From an uncultured Bryobacteraceae bacterium (GTDB lineage Bacteria; Acidobacteriota; Terriglobia; Bryobacterales; Bryobacteraceae), in NCBI GenBank assembly GCA_937924525.1, contig CALDSU010000018.1:36501-100500 (forward strand): a stretch of 64,000 nucleotides of DNA. The letters are read 5' to 3'. The position numbers and the translations under genes are program-made. The notes under the pieces are model-generated. The model was not told where the DNA came from and ran no database searches. It worked only from the letters and a program-made list of their open reading frames with translations. Positions 24,210 through 32,479 of this stretch are shown here, one piece after another; positions within the stretch are counted from its first letter, which is position 1, and every line of letters starts with the position of its first letter.

Positions 24210-25523
24210 ATGCATTCCGGTTCCGAACTCTACGCCCGCGCCCGGCAGCGGATGCCCGGCGGCACGCAACTGCTCTCCAAGCGCCCGGAGATGTTCCTCC
24301 CGGGCGGGTGGCCCTCGTATTACTCCTGGGCCAAAGGAGTGGTCGTCGCCGATCTGGACGGCCGCACCTACATCGACATGTCGATTTGCGGTATCGGGGC
24401 ATGCCTGCTGGGCTTTGCCGATGCGGACGTGAATCAGGCCGTGCACGCTGCGGTAGACAAGGCCAGCCTCTGCACACTCAACTGCCCCGAGGAAGTCGAA
24501 CTGGCGGACCTGTTGTGCGAACTCCATCCTTGGGCCGCCATGGTGCGCTACGCCCGTTGCGGCGGGGAAGCGCTCGCGGTGGCCGTGCGGATCGCCCGCG
24601 CCTACACCGGCCGCGACGTCGTGGCGTTTTGCGGTTATCACGGATGGCAGGATTGGTATCTGGCCGCCAACCTGGCTGAGGACGACGCGCTGACCGGACA
24701 CCTGCTGCCGGGACTGGCGCCCAACGGGGTGCCCCGCGGGCTTACCGGCACGGCCTTCCCGTTCCGCTATAACCGCGTGGACGAACTGGAAGCCATTGTG
24801 GCCGCCCATCCCGGCAAGCTGGCCGCGGTGGTCATGGAACCTTTGCGGGAGCGCGAACCGGAGGACGGGTTCCTCGAGCGGGTCCTGGAAACCGCCCATC
24901 GCGCGGGCGCGGTCCTGGTGTTTGACGAAGTCACGTCGGGGTGGCGGCTGGCGATCGGCGGCGCGCACCTGAACTACGGCGTGGCCCCCGATATGGCGGT
25001 GTTCGCCAAGGCCATCAGCAACGGCCACCCGATGGCGGCCATTGTGGGAACCGAACCCGTCATGCAAGCGGCCCAGACAAGTTTTATCAGCAGCACCTAC
25101 TGGACGGACCGCGTGGGTCCTGCCGCGGCGCTGGCCACCATCCGCAAGCTGCGCCAGCACCGCGTCCCGGCCTATCTGGCCGAGATCGGCAACCGGGTCA
25201 AGGACGGCTGGGCCGAGGCGGCGCGGCGCGCCGGTCTCGACATCGCGGTTTCCGGGATTGCCCCGCTGCCGCGCTTTGCGATCCAGCATCCGCAGGCGCA
25301 GGCGGCGCGCACTTTGTTCACGCAACTGATGCTGGAGAACGGATACCTGGCTACGAACGCGTTCTACGCTACCTTTGCGCATCAACCGGGCCACATCGAC
25401 GGCTATCTGAGCGCCTGTGAAGAAGCGTTCCGGACCGTGGCGCAAGCGCTGGCGGAAGGGACGGTGGAAGCGCAGCTGCACGGACCTGTCGCGCACACCG
25501 GGTTCGCCCGGCTGACTTCCTGA
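24210..25523 (+). CDS. Class III PLP-dependent aminotransferase (glutamate-1-semialdehyde aminomutase-like)
   Basis: 437 residues. Segments typical of the GSA-AM-like branch are YARARQRMPGGTQLLSKRP, FCGYHGWQDWYLAA, FDEVTSGWRLAIGG (PLP-ring Asp) and FAKAISNGHPMAAIVG with the Schiff-base Lys. The MVRYARCGGEALAVAVRIAR segment is where GSA-AM has 'NSGTEA'. It is probably an amino-sugar or other aminotransferase and not haem HemL, because hemL proteins have a closer match there; this is judgement. A TTG six codons upstream is the alternative start. It ends three bases before the lepB stop, convergent. Confidence 0.85.
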   Translation: MHSGSELYARARQRMPGGTQLLSKRPEMFLPGGWPSYYSWAKGVVVADLDGRTYIDMSICGIGACLLGFADADVNQAVHAAVDKASLCTLNCPEEVELADLLCELHPWAAMVRYARCGGEALAVAVRIARAYTGRDVVAFCGYHGWQDWYLAANLAEDDALTGHLLPGLAPNGVPRGLTGTAFPFRYNRVDELEAIVAAHPGKLAAVVMEPLREREPEDGFLERVLETAHRAGAVLVFDEVTSGWRLAIGGAHLNYGVAPDMAVFAKAISNGHPMAAIVGTEPVMQAAQTSFISSTYWTDRVGPAAALATIRKLRQHRVPAYLAEIGNRVKDGWAEAARRAGLDIAVSGIAPLPRFAIQHPQAQAARTLFTQLMLENGYLATNAFYATFAHQPGHIDGYLSACEEAFRTVAQALAEGTVEAQLHGPVAHTGFARLTS

Positions 25524-25526
25524 GCG

Positions 25527-26084
25527 CTACTTCACCGGACCGGCTTTCTCGAGCGGCCAATACACGAACACCGCCTTGCCGTAGATTTGCTCGCGGGCCA
25601 CGGTGCCCCACGCCCTGCTGTCGTTCGACGAGTTGCGGTGGTCCCCCAGGACGTAATAGTGGTCCGGCGGCACGGTGATCGGACGGTAGCTCTGCTGGTC
25701 GCGGTACATTTCGGGTACGTACTCTTCCACCAGCGCCTGCCCGTTGACGAACACGGCGCCCTCCCGGATCTCGACCTGGTCACCGGGCAAACCGATGACG
25801 CGCTTGATGTACGACTTGCTGCGGTCCATGGGGAAGTGAAACACCACCAGGTCTCCGCGCCGCACCTCATCGATCCCGAAGCGATAGGTAAACTTGTTAA
25901 TGAAGATCCGCTCCTGGTCGGTGAGCAGCGGCATCATGCTGGTGCCCTCCACCTTGACCGGCTGATAAATGAACACAATCAGCACTACCGCCAGCAGAAA
26001 TGAAATCGCCAGGTCGCGCAGCCAGGCAAACGCCGTGACGGCCGCCGACCGGGTGGGAGGCGGGGAGCCATTCTCGGGTTGCAT
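25527..26084 (-). CDS. lepB: Signal peptidase I
   Basis: Membrane-bound serine protease that removes Sec and Tat signal peptides. 185 residues from the ATG chosen; a GTG six codons upstream is the alternative, and GAAGAGA precedes the ATG. One N-terminal membrane helix (AISFLLAVVLIVFIYQP) is followed by box B VEGTSMMPLL with the nucleophile Ser, box D SYIKRVIGLPGDQVEI with the general-base Lys, and box E LGDHRNSSNDSRAWG. It has the short form common in many bacteria. It is divergent from the glycosyltransferase. Confidence 0.95.
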   Translation of the reverse strand: MQPENGSPPPTRSAAVTAFAWLRDLAISFLLAVVLIVFIYQPVKVEGTSMMPLLTDQERIFINKFTYRFGIDEVRRGDLVVFHFPMDRSKSYIKRVIGLPGDQVEIREGAVFVNGQALVEEYVPEMYRDQQSYRPITVPPDHYYVLGDHRNSSNDSRAWGTVAREQIYGKAVFVYWPLEKAGPVK

Positions 26085-26147
26085 CACGATTCTCTTCGGC
26101 ACTCTCTACGATGGGATCCCGGGGAGCTCTGGCATTCGTTTTTTACC

Positions 26148-26846
26148 ATGACCCGACTTCCGCAGGCAAGAGCCGCGCTGGTCATCCCCGCCCTGGACGA
26201 AGAAGACGCGATCGGCGTCACGCTGGGGCGGGTTCCGCGGGAGTTGTACCGCCAAATTGTGGTGGCGGACAACGGTTCGCGGGACCGCACCGCGGAAATC
26301 GCGCGCGCCGCCGGCGCTACCGTGGTGTTCGAACCCGAACGCGGATATGGCGCCGCCTGTCTGCGCGCGCTGGCCGCGCTGCCGGAAGATACCGAAGCCG
26401 TGGTGTTCATGGATGCGGACGCCAGCGACGCGCCGGAAGAAGCCGTGCGACTGTTGGAACCCATCTACACCGGACGCGCCGACCTGGTGCTGGGTTCCCG
26501 CGAACTCGGCCGCGCCGAACGCGGGGCACTGCTGCCCCACCAGCGCTTTGGCAACTGGCTGGCCACCCGGTTGATCCGTTGGCTGTACGGCCACGCCTAC
26601 ACGGACCTGGGGCCGTTCCGCGCCATTTCCCTGCCGGCCTTGCGCCGCCTGGGCCTGCGCGACCGCAACTACGGCTGGACCATCGAGATGCAGATCCGCG
26701 CCATCCAACACGGGCTGCGTATTCTGGAGGTGCCCGTATCCTACCGGCCGCGCATCGGAGTAAGCAAAGTTTCGGGCAATCTCCGCGCCAGCATCCGCGC
26801 GGGCCTCAAGATCCTCTGGACGGTCTTCCGGCTGAGCCTGGCTTAG
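26148..26846 (+). CDS. Family 2 glycosyltransferase (DPM/undecaprenyl-type)
   Basis: 232 residues, single GT-A domain without C-terminal membrane helices. Motifs: ALVIPALDEEDAIG (nucleotide-sugar binding), VVADNGSRDRTAEIA, VVFMDADASDAPEE (DxD), LGSRELGRAERGAL, LGPFRAISLPALRRLG and VPVSYRPRIGVSKVSG. The last two are typical of polyprenyl-phosphate glycosyltransferases. It transfers a sugar from a nucleotide donor, probably to a lipid phosphate; the acceptor is inference. The ATG at 26148 matches family N-termini. Confidence 0.9.
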   Translation: MTRLPQARAALVIPALDEEDAIGVTLGRVPRELYRQIVVADNGSRDRTAEIARAAGATVVFEPERGYGAACLRALAALPEDTEAVVFMDADASDAPEEAVRLLEPIYTGRADLVLGSRELGRAERGALLPHQRFGNWLATRLIRWLYGHAYTDLGPFRAISLPALRRLGLRDRNYGWTIEMQIRAIQHGLRILEVPVSYRPRIGVSKVSGNLRASIRAGLKILWTVFRLSLA

Positions 26847-26877
26847 CCCGGCCAGCCCCGGCTAGCCCTCGCTAAGC
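26841..26877. terminator. Possible bidirectional terminator between convergent genes
   Basis: GCTTAG (26841-26846) and CTAAGC (26872-26877) pair and include the stop codons of both convergent genes; the loop repeats GGCTAG/GGCCAG-like units. Stem is short. Confidence 0.25.
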
Positions 26878-27735
26878 CCCCGTCAGAATCAGGTCAAAGC
26901 GGCGGCTGACTTCTTTCAGGTAGTCGCGGTCCCCGCCGCGCAACTCCACCGTGGCGCTGCCACGGTAGCCGATCTCCGCCAGCGCCGCGTGGACCGCCTT
27001 CCAGTCGATCTCGCCCTCGCGGAGGTCCACAAACTTCGCTTCGCGGTTCTTGAAGGTGAAATCCTTGATGTGCACCTTCGCGATCCGTTTGCCCAGCGTG
27101 CGGATCCAGTCCTGCGGATACGCAAACAACACGACGTTGCCCACGTCGAAGTATGCTTGCACCCACGGGCTCTTGAACGAATCCACATACTGGGCGAACT
27201 CGAGCGGGCTGAGCAGGAACTTGTTCCAGACGTTCTCCACCGCGATGATCACTTTGTGTTCGGCGGCGAAGGGAATCAGCTTCCGGATCTCGGCCTGGGA
27301 GCGCTTCCACGCGTCCTGGTAGCGGGTCTCCGGATTCACCACCGCGGGCACCAGCAGCACGGTCTGCGCGCCCCACAGTTTGGCATTGCGGATGGAAGTC
27401 TTGATTCCTTCGACACACTGGGCCACCACCGCCGGATCGGAGGAGGAGAGCGGGTGCTTCCAATGCGTCATGCACATCACGGAGTGAATCGGCAGTTTCG
27501 CCTTGTCCGCCGCCGACTTGATGGCTTCCGCCTCGCGGGGATCGTCGATCTGCGTGACCTCCATTTGTTCGAAGCCGCAGTCGATGGCCAGCCGGAAGCG
27601 GTCTTCCAGCGGCATCTCCTTGGGCAGCATGGTGTTCAGAACAGCTTTCCGGATAGGCAGGCGCGCGCCGCCCTGTGCGAACGAGGCGCCGGCCCAGGCC
27701 AGTGCCGAAGCAGCCGCGAATTCTCTACGGTTCAT
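26872..27735 (-). CDS. Xylose-isomerase-like TIM-barrel protein with Tat-type leader
   Basis: 287 residues. MNRREFAAASALAWAGASFA is a Tat-type leader (RRxF), predicting export in folded form. The barrel belongs to the AP-endonuclease-2/xylose-isomerase-like clade: DCGFEQMEVTQIDDP, VIIAVENVWNKFLLSP (metal Glu), VQAYFDVGNVVLF (metal Asp), RIAKVHIKDFTF (His, Asp) and SATVELRGG (Glu). These supply the usual metal site of sugar isomerases/epimerases; the substrate is unknown. The start is set by the Tat motif. It lies next to a broken sulfatase, sialidase-like and sulfatase genes. Confidence 0.87.
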   Translation of the reverse strand: MNRREFAAASALAWAGASFAQGGARLPIRKAVLNTMLPKEMPLEDRFRLAIDCGFEQMEVTQIDDPREAEAIKSAADKAKLPIHSVMCMTHWKHPLSSSDPAVVAQCVEGIKTSIRNAKLWGAQTVLLVPAVVNPETRYQDAWKRSQAEIRKLIPFAAEHKVIIAVENVWNKFLLSPLEFAQYVDSFKSPWVQAYFDVGNVVLFAYPQDWIRTLGKRIAKVHIKDFTFKNREAKFVDLREGEIDWKAVHAALAEIGYRGSATVELRGGDRDYLKEVSRRFDLILTGA

Positions 27736-27766
27736 GTGCGTGAGTTCCCGAGCCTCATGATACAAC

Positions 27767-28047
27767 TCAGCGGGTGTAGACGGTAAGCTCCTGCCGGACG
27801 TTGGTCCGCCCTTCTTCCAACGGAGGAGCGCCCAGGCGCTGGAACGTGGCGTGGAGATCCTGCCGCAGTTCGGCGATCAACCCGGCGTCGGTCGGGGCAC
27901 TCAGGCGGTTGGCGGTTTCGCCCGGCCGTTGGCCCACGCGCCATGGTCGTCGGTCCGGAACAGGACGACATTGGGGCGTGGCGGTTTCCCCCATCCGGTT
28001 TTGGACGTGAGCAGGAGCGGAGCGGCCAGCGGGCTGCGGCGGGTCAT
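27767..28047 (-). pseudogene. Sulfatase gene reduced to its two ends
   Basis: The minus strand from ATG 28047 reads a Tat-like leader and sulfatase N-terminus (NVVLFRTDDHGAWANG, with the metal-binding Asp pair), then runs to a stop in the wrong frame (AKPPTA). In a second frame, immediately after the GAWANG point, it continues PGETANRLSAPTDAGLIAEL and ends RQELTVYTR, which looks like a sulfatase C-terminus. The central ~400 residues, including the formylglycine site, are absent. I read this as an internal deletion with frameshift at about 27925-27935. A TATGCT box remains six bases before the old start. Confidence 0.7.
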
Positions 28048-28053
28048 GGCTCC

Positions 28054-28059
28054 AGCATA
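28054..28059 (-). promoter_or_regulatory. -10 box surviving before the broken sulfatase
   Basis: TATGCT on the minus strand with 6 bases (GGAGCC) to the old ATG at 28047. Confidence 0.35.
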
Positions 28060-28069
28060 CGCCGCCGGG

Positions 28070-29155
28070 CTATTCCGGGGAACGCCAGCGCACGACGCCC
28101 ATGTGATACCGCTTGTGCTCGGGGATTCCGTTGCTGTAATACGCGGTCACCAGCGTGCCGTCGCGGAGCTGCTCGGTGGCGGGGTAGCCGCCATCGGTGG
28201 ATTCCGGCAGGGAAACCAGGCGCGCCGGCGCGCCCCACGTGCGGCCCTCGTCCTTGCTGAACCGGACCCCGATCGCGTAATCGGGCTTGCTCGCTTCCGC
28301 CGACAACTTCAGCCGTTCCCGGATTCCGTATGTCAGCAAAATGCGTCCGTCGGCCAGCTTGAGCAGATGGCCGGGATGATGACTGGGCGGGGCCACCGGT
28401 CCCTCCGATCTCCAGGTGCGGCCCTCATTCTGGGAGACGAACAGATCCATTCCTCCCTCGACGGTGCGCGCCACCGCCAGCCATCGGTCCGCCCGCAGGC
28501 GGAGCACGGCGGTTTCGTTATACCGGTGCTTGCCGATCAGAACCGGCTCGCCCCAGGTGCGTCCATCGTCGTCACTGAAGAATAAGTACGCGTCGTTGAG
28601 GGAGGGATAGAGCCGATGCTTTTGCCCCGCCAACTCCTCGGGGCTTGGCCGCGCGCCATACAGCGGCGCCGCCAGCCGCCTCCCCCCCATTCGCACCACG
28701 TTGCCGAAAGCGATGAGGTGCTTGATATCGGCCGGCACGCGCAACTGCCCGCTGCGGTCCCACGTCTTGCCGCCGTCGGTCGACCGGCTCACCCAGGGCT
28801 CGAGGACGCGTCCCCGCAGCTTGACCCCACCCCAGCCGGTGGTGATCGCGACCAGCGCGCCATCGTTGGCCAAGCCCGCCGCGACGTGAATGCGGGTGGT
28901 TCCCGGATCGTGCGGCGCGGGGACTCCTTGTTTGGTCCACAGGCGCCCTTCGTCTTCACTCATCCAGGTTTCGATGTCGCCCTCATGCAGGCCATGCGAA
29001 GGCCGGTTGAAAATGTGCGCGAGGATCTTGCCGTCCGGCAGCAGGGTCAAGTTGGGCCAGGCGCACACATTGTCGATGGCGATGTAGCGATCCATCTGCG
29101 CCGGCGCGGTGCAGGCCAGCAGCAGGAATGCCGCGGCGAAGCGAGCAGGGAACAT
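28070..29155 (-). CDS. Secreted sialidase-like (BNR/Asp-box) glycoside hydrolase
   Basis: 361 residues: signal peptide (FAAAFLLLACTAPAQ) and a six-bladed propeller. Five Asp boxes are visible: SEDEGRLW, STDGGKTW, SDDDGRTW, SQNEGRTW and SKDEGRTW. Further segments are WPNLTLLPDGKILAHIFNRP, NETAVLRLRADRWLAVAR and STDGGYPATEQLRDGTLV. The family includes exo-sialidases and other glycosidases; the arginine triad of true sialidases cannot be verified here. It sits between the broken sulfatase and an intact divergent sulfatase, which suggests use of a charged polysaccharide. Confidence 0.85.
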   Translation of the reverse strand: MFPARFAAAFLLLACTAPAQMDRYIAIDNVCAWPNLTLLPDGKILAHIFNRPSHGLHEGDIETWMSEDEGRLWTKQGVPAPHDPGTTRIHVAAGLANDGALVAITTGWGGVKLRGRVLEPWVSRSTDGGKTWDRSGQLRVPADIKHLIAFGNVVRMGGRRLAAPLYGARPSPEELAGQKHRLYPSLNDAYLFFSDDDGRTWGEPVLIGKHRYNETAVLRLRADRWLAVARTVEGGMDLFVSQNEGRTWRSEGPVAPPSHHPGHLLKLADGRILLTYGIRERLKLSAEASKPDYAIGVRFSKDEGRTWGAPARLVSLPESTDGGYPATEQLRDGTLVTAYYSNGIPEHKRYHMGVVRWRSPE

Positions 29156-29161
29156 GCCGAT

Positions 29162-29167
29162 AGCCTA
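29162..29167 (-). promoter_or_regulatory. -10 box, leaderless (sialidase-like gene)
   Basis: TAGGCT on the minus strand with 6 bases to the ATG at 29155. It lies back to back with the sulfatase box at 29182. Confidence 0.35.
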
Positions 29168-29181
29168 TCACCGTCGCGAGC

Positions 29182-29187
29182 TATGAT
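29182..29187 (+). promoter_or_regulatory. -10 box, leaderless (sulfatase gene)
   Basis: TATGAT with 6 bases (GGCGGC) to the ATG at 29194. Confidence 0.5.
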
Positions 29188-29193
29188 GGCGGC

Positions 29194-30582
29194 ATGCTGA
29201 CCCGCCGGGAATTCGTCGCCGCCGGCCTTGCCGCGTCCCCGCTGCTGGCTAGGAAACGTCCCCCCAACGTTTTGTTCATCGCGATCGACGACCTGAACGA
29301 CTGGACCGGCGGTTTGGGCGGCCATCCGCAGGCGCGCACGCCGAATCTGGACGCGCTGGCGCGCCAGGGCGTGCTGTTCACCAACGCCCACTGCGCCGCG
29401 CCGCTGTGCAACCCGTCGCGCGCCGCGCTGCTCACCGGCCTTCGCCCCTCCACTTCCGGCGTGTATTACAACGATCAGCCTCCACGACAGGCGCCCCTGC
29501 TGGCCAATGCCGTGACGCTGCCTCAATACTTCCAGCAGCACGGCTATCGCGTGGTGGGCGGCGGCAAGCTGTTTCACTATCCCGACCCCGCAAGCTGGCA
29601 CGAGTATTTTCCTTCCAAAACCACCCACAAGCCGCCAGACCCGGCGCCCCCGAAACTGCCCGTCAACGGAATCCCGAAGGCGGCCCACTTCGACTGGGGG
29701 CCGGTGGATGTCCCCGACGCCGAGATGGGCGACATGCAGGTGGCCGAATGGGCGGCCGCGCAACTCGCCCGCCCGGCCGCGGATCCATTCTTCCTGGGCG
29801 TGGGCCTCTTTCGCCCGCACCTGCCTTGGTATGTGCCATCGAAATATTTCGATCTGCACCCGCTCGAATCGATTGTGCTCCCTACCGTCAACGAGCACGA
29901 TCTGGACGACGTGCCCCCGGTCGGGCGGCAGTTCGCCAGACCCGAGGGCGACCATCGCCGGGTGATCGAGCACAACCAGTGGCGTCAGGCGGTACGGGGA
30001 TACCTGGCTTCCATCAGCTTCGCCGACGCCGTGCTAGGCAAAGTGATGGATGCCCTCCGGCGGAGCCCCCACGTCAGGAACACCATCGTGGTGTTGTGGA
30101 GCGACCACGGCTGGCACCTCGGCGAAAAGCTGCACTGGCGAAAGTTCGCCTTGTGGGAGGAGGCGACGCACAACGTCCTGACCATCAGCGCCCCGGGCGT
30201 CACCAAATCGGGAGGCCGGTGCGACCGCACCGTGAGCTTGCTGGACATTTATCCAACACTCATCGATCTGTGCGGTTTGAAGCCGCGCGAGGGGCTGGAG
30301 GGCGCCAGCCTGCAACCGTTGTTGAAGCGCCCGGCGGCGCCGTGGGCCCGGCCCGCGCTGACCACCTACGGCCGCCACAACCACTCGGTCCGCAGCGAGC
30401 GCTGGCGCTACATCCGCTATCACGACGGCGGCGAGGAACTCTACGACCGCCATGCCGACCCGCTCGAATGGGTCAATCTGGCCACCCGGCCCGAATTCCG
30501 CCGGATCAAGGAAGAACACGCGATGTACCTGCCAAAGGAGAATGCGCCGGAATCCCCGCGGCAGCGCGCCCGCCCGGCATAG
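29194..30582 (+). CDS. Sulfatase, iduronate-2-sulfatase-like
   Basis: 462-residue exported sulfatase. The leader MLTRREFVAAGLAASPLL is Tat-like. Ca2+ ligands are in VLFIAIDDLNDWTGGLGG; the formylglycine motif is CNPSRAALLTG with Cys, which needs maturation by a formylglycine-generating enzyme; VLWSDHGWHLGEKLHW supplies the remaining ligands. The FFLGVGLFRPHLPW and YLASISFADAVLGKVMDAL segments are typical of the iduronate-2-sulfatase group, which removes 2-O-sulfate from uronic acids in glycans. It is followed by a REP-like repeat. Confidence 0.93.
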   Translation: MLTRREFVAAGLAASPLLARKRPPNVLFIAIDDLNDWTGGLGGHPQARTPNLDALARQGVLFTNAHCAAPLCNPSRAALLTGLRPSTSGVYYNDQPPRQAPLLANAVTLPQYFQQHGYRVVGGGKLFHYPDPASWHEYFPSKTTHKPPDPAPPKLPVNGIPKAAHFDWGPVDVPDAEMGDMQVAEWAAAQLARPAADPFFLGVGLFRPHLPWYVPSKYFDLHPLESIVLPTVNEHDLDDVPPVGRQFARPEGDHRRVIEHNQWRQAVRGYLASISFADAVLGKVMDALRRSPHVRNTIVVLWSDHGWHLGEKLHWRKFALWEEATHNVLTISAPGVTKSGGRCDRTVSLLDIYPTLIDLCGLKPREGLEGASLQPLLKRPAAPWARPALTTYGRHNHSVRSERWRYIRYHDGGEELYDRHADPLEWVNLATRPEFRRIKEEHAMYLPKENAPESPRQRARPA

Positions 30583-30696
30583 AGAGGTCCGGGCGCCACC
30601 CACCGAGCACGGTGCGAACGCTCTTCCGAGGCGTCCGGCAATTTCCTTCTCGGATGCGCGCCGCTCTGATTCTCACGGCAGCAGGTCCCCAGCTTT

Positions 30697-30717
30697 GGGC
30701 CGGTCGGAGACCGGCCC
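30697..30717. repeat. REP-like palindrome, copy 2
   Basis: GGGCCGGTC-GGA-GACCGGCCC, a perfect 9-bp inverted repeat with the same GTCGGAGAC core as copies 1 and 3, between convergent sulfatase and pectate-lyase-like genes. Confidence 0.7.
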
Positions 30718-30728
30718 CTGGACTTTGA

Positions 30729-32405
30729 CTACCGCAGCGACGCCACGTATTCCGCCAGGGCAGTCAGGTTGCGGGCGAAATCGGCAGAACGGATGATCTG
30801 CTGCTGGGGCGGCTGTGACCCTAGGAAGATCTCGACGACATCGTTTTCGCGCAAGGGGATGGTCCGCGCCGCGTCCGCCTCGCCGCCGGGCAAACCATCG
30901 GCCGTCCCGCGTCCGATGCGCAGCACCATATCCCTGGCGGCGAACAGGCGCACCAGCCGGTCCGCTTTGCCGATTACGCCGGGCCGGGTCCAGGCGCCCC
31001 GCGCGTCGAGCGATGTAATCAGCTGGCGCACAGCGGCGGCGTCCGGCCGCCCGCCCGCCGTCCGCGCTTGCCAGGGCGACAACCCGCGCAGGTCCATCGG
31101 ACGCCGGAGGGAAGCGGGGCTGGCCGCCGCGGCTTCGCGATACTCCTGCTCGATCGCGGCAAGTTCGCGCCCGCTCACCAGCACGCCGTAGTGCGTGATC
31201 ACCGAGTCGGGTGCGTAGCTCAGACGATAACCATCCACCAGGCGGCTGCCGAGTCCCGCTGCCTGCAAGCGCGTGCCCTTGGTGATATACAGCGGGCGGT
31301 TGGTTTCCAGCTCATAAAAGCGCGCGAGTATGGGCTCGCCGGCCGGGATGCGGCGAAACACCTCCGCGTCGCCGCGCGGCACCACCGACCGCCGCAGATA
31401 CTCCAAGGCGCGCGGCGCCGGCGTCAAGTATTTGCGGTCGCCGGTCTCGCGGTACAGCAGCAGCAGCGTGCGCAGCACGCCCTGCGACTCGCCACCGGTC
31501 ACGGCGGGCGGCTCGAAGACCCGCGCCCACGCCGGGTGCATGGCGGCGTCGTACTGTTGGGCCCAAGCAGGCTGGGGATCCGGCATCTGCGCCCGCAGGA
31601 GGAATTCCCCGCCCCGCTCGGCAGCCGCCTGGTACCGGGGTTCGTCGTAGACCCGCGCCGCTTCCAGCATCAGGTCAATCGCGTCGGCGATGGTGTTGTC
31701 GTTCAACGTGTAGTGATCCTGGTACGCCGGACCAGGCCATTCGCGCGGCCACGCCGCCGGATAGGTGGCGCGCTTCACCGGATAACGGGCGGGGTCGGGC
31801 GGACGCCGAAACCGCTGCGGCCACGCCCCGATCGGGTATTGCGCTTCCACCAGTTTGTCCAGGGCGAAGCGCACCGCTCCGTGGATGGCACGGTCCTGAA
31901 AGTCCAGCGCGCGGTCCACGCGCAGCAGTACGCGCGCCGCGCCTTGCGTGACGTTGTCGTCCAGGTTCGTCACACCCTTCAGATCGTTCCCGCACTGGCC
32001 GTCCGCGCGGTACTGGTAGGCTTTCCGCTTCGCGGGGTCGAGCTCGATCAAGTAGTCCCAACCGCCGCTGCACAGCTGGCCGCGCACCAGGGCATGCGCG
32101 GCGGCGCGCGCGCCGTCCAGGAAAAAACGGTCGCCGGTCAGACGGTACGCGTCGAGGAACGCCAGCGCCACCACGGGCGTGGCCTCCCGCTGCACCTCCA
32201 CCTGGGTGGGGCCTTCGGCCGCCTCCGAGCGCCCGTAGCTCAGGTCCGCGGCGTAGAAGTCGTGATAGCCGCCGGCGGTCGCGACCTGGTCCCGGAAAAA
32301 CCCGGCGGCGCGCCGCATGGCCGCCAGGGCTTCCTCACGCGACGGCGCCTGCGCGAACAGGCACGAACCCAGCAGGAAGAACGCGAGGGAACGGAGCGAC
32401 GGCAT
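30729..32405 (-). CDS. Secreted pectate-lyase-like (PelA/PL10-type) protein
   Basis: 558 residues: signal peptide (SLRSLAFFLLGSCLFAQ) followed by an alpha/alpha-toroid. Segments that recall the PL10 pectate lyases are AAGFFRDQVATAGGYHDFYA, PVVALAFLDAYRLTGDRFFL, AHALVRGQLCSGGWDY, NLDDNVTQGAARVLLRVD, LNDNTIADAIDLMLEAA and AWAQQYDAAMHP. The last ~180 residues are less familiar and may be a separate domain. Beta-elimination on uronic-acid polymers is the likely reaction; substrate is inference. The start at 32405 fits the signal peptide and has a CACAAT box upstream. It is divergent from the cysteine hydrolase gene. Confidence 0.8.
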   Translation of the reverse strand: MPSLRSLAFFLLGSCLFAQAPSREEALAAMRRAAGFFRDQVATAGGYHDFYAADLSYGRSEAAEGPTQVEVQREATPVVALAFLDAYRLTGDRFFLDGARAAAHALVRGQLCSGGWDYLIELDPAKRKAYQYRADGQCGNDLKGVTNLDDNVTQGAARVLLRVDRALDFQDRAIHGAVRFALDKLVEAQYPIGAWPQRFRRPPDPARYPVKRATYPAAWPREWPGPAYQDHYTLNDNTIADAIDLMLEAARVYDEPRYQAAAERGGEFLLRAQMPDPQPAWAQQYDAAMHPAWARVFEPPAVTGGESQGVLRTLLLLYRETGDRKYLTPAPRALEYLRRSVVPRGDAEVFRRIPAGEPILARFYELETNRPLYITKGTRLQAAGLGSRLVDGYRLSYAPDSVITHYGVLVSGRELAAIEQEYREAAAASPASLRRPMDLRGLSPWQARTAGGRPDAAAVRQLITSLDARGAWTRPGVIGKADRLVRLFAARDMVLRIGRGTADGLPGGEADAARTIPLRENDVVEIFLGSQPPQQQIIRSADFARNLTALAEYVASLR

Positions 32406-32411
32406 GCCTCC

Positions 32412-32417
32412 ATTGTG
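32412..32417 (-). promoter_or_regulatory. -10 box, leaderless (pectate-lyase-like gene)
   Basis: CACAAT with 6 bases to the ATG at 32405. The spacer GGAGGC could also be read as a ribosome site placed too close. Confidence 0.3.
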
Positions 32418-32466
32418 CGCCAGCCATCGGGCGTGCGCAGGCCCGAGCGCCGCCCTGCGGATCCGA

Positions 32467-32472
32467 TACAAT
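32467..32472 (+). promoter_or_regulatory. -10 box, leaderless (cysteine hydrolase gene)
   Basis: TACAAT with 7 bases (ACGCGGC) to the ATG at 32480; no -35 motif visible. Confidence 0.5.
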
Positions 32473-32479
32473 ACGCGGC

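Noticed and set aside
24210..25523. Call as HemL of haem synthesis
   Set aside because: The usual substrate-binding serine/glycine motif is altered and the neighbours are sugar enzymes, so the precise call is not safe.
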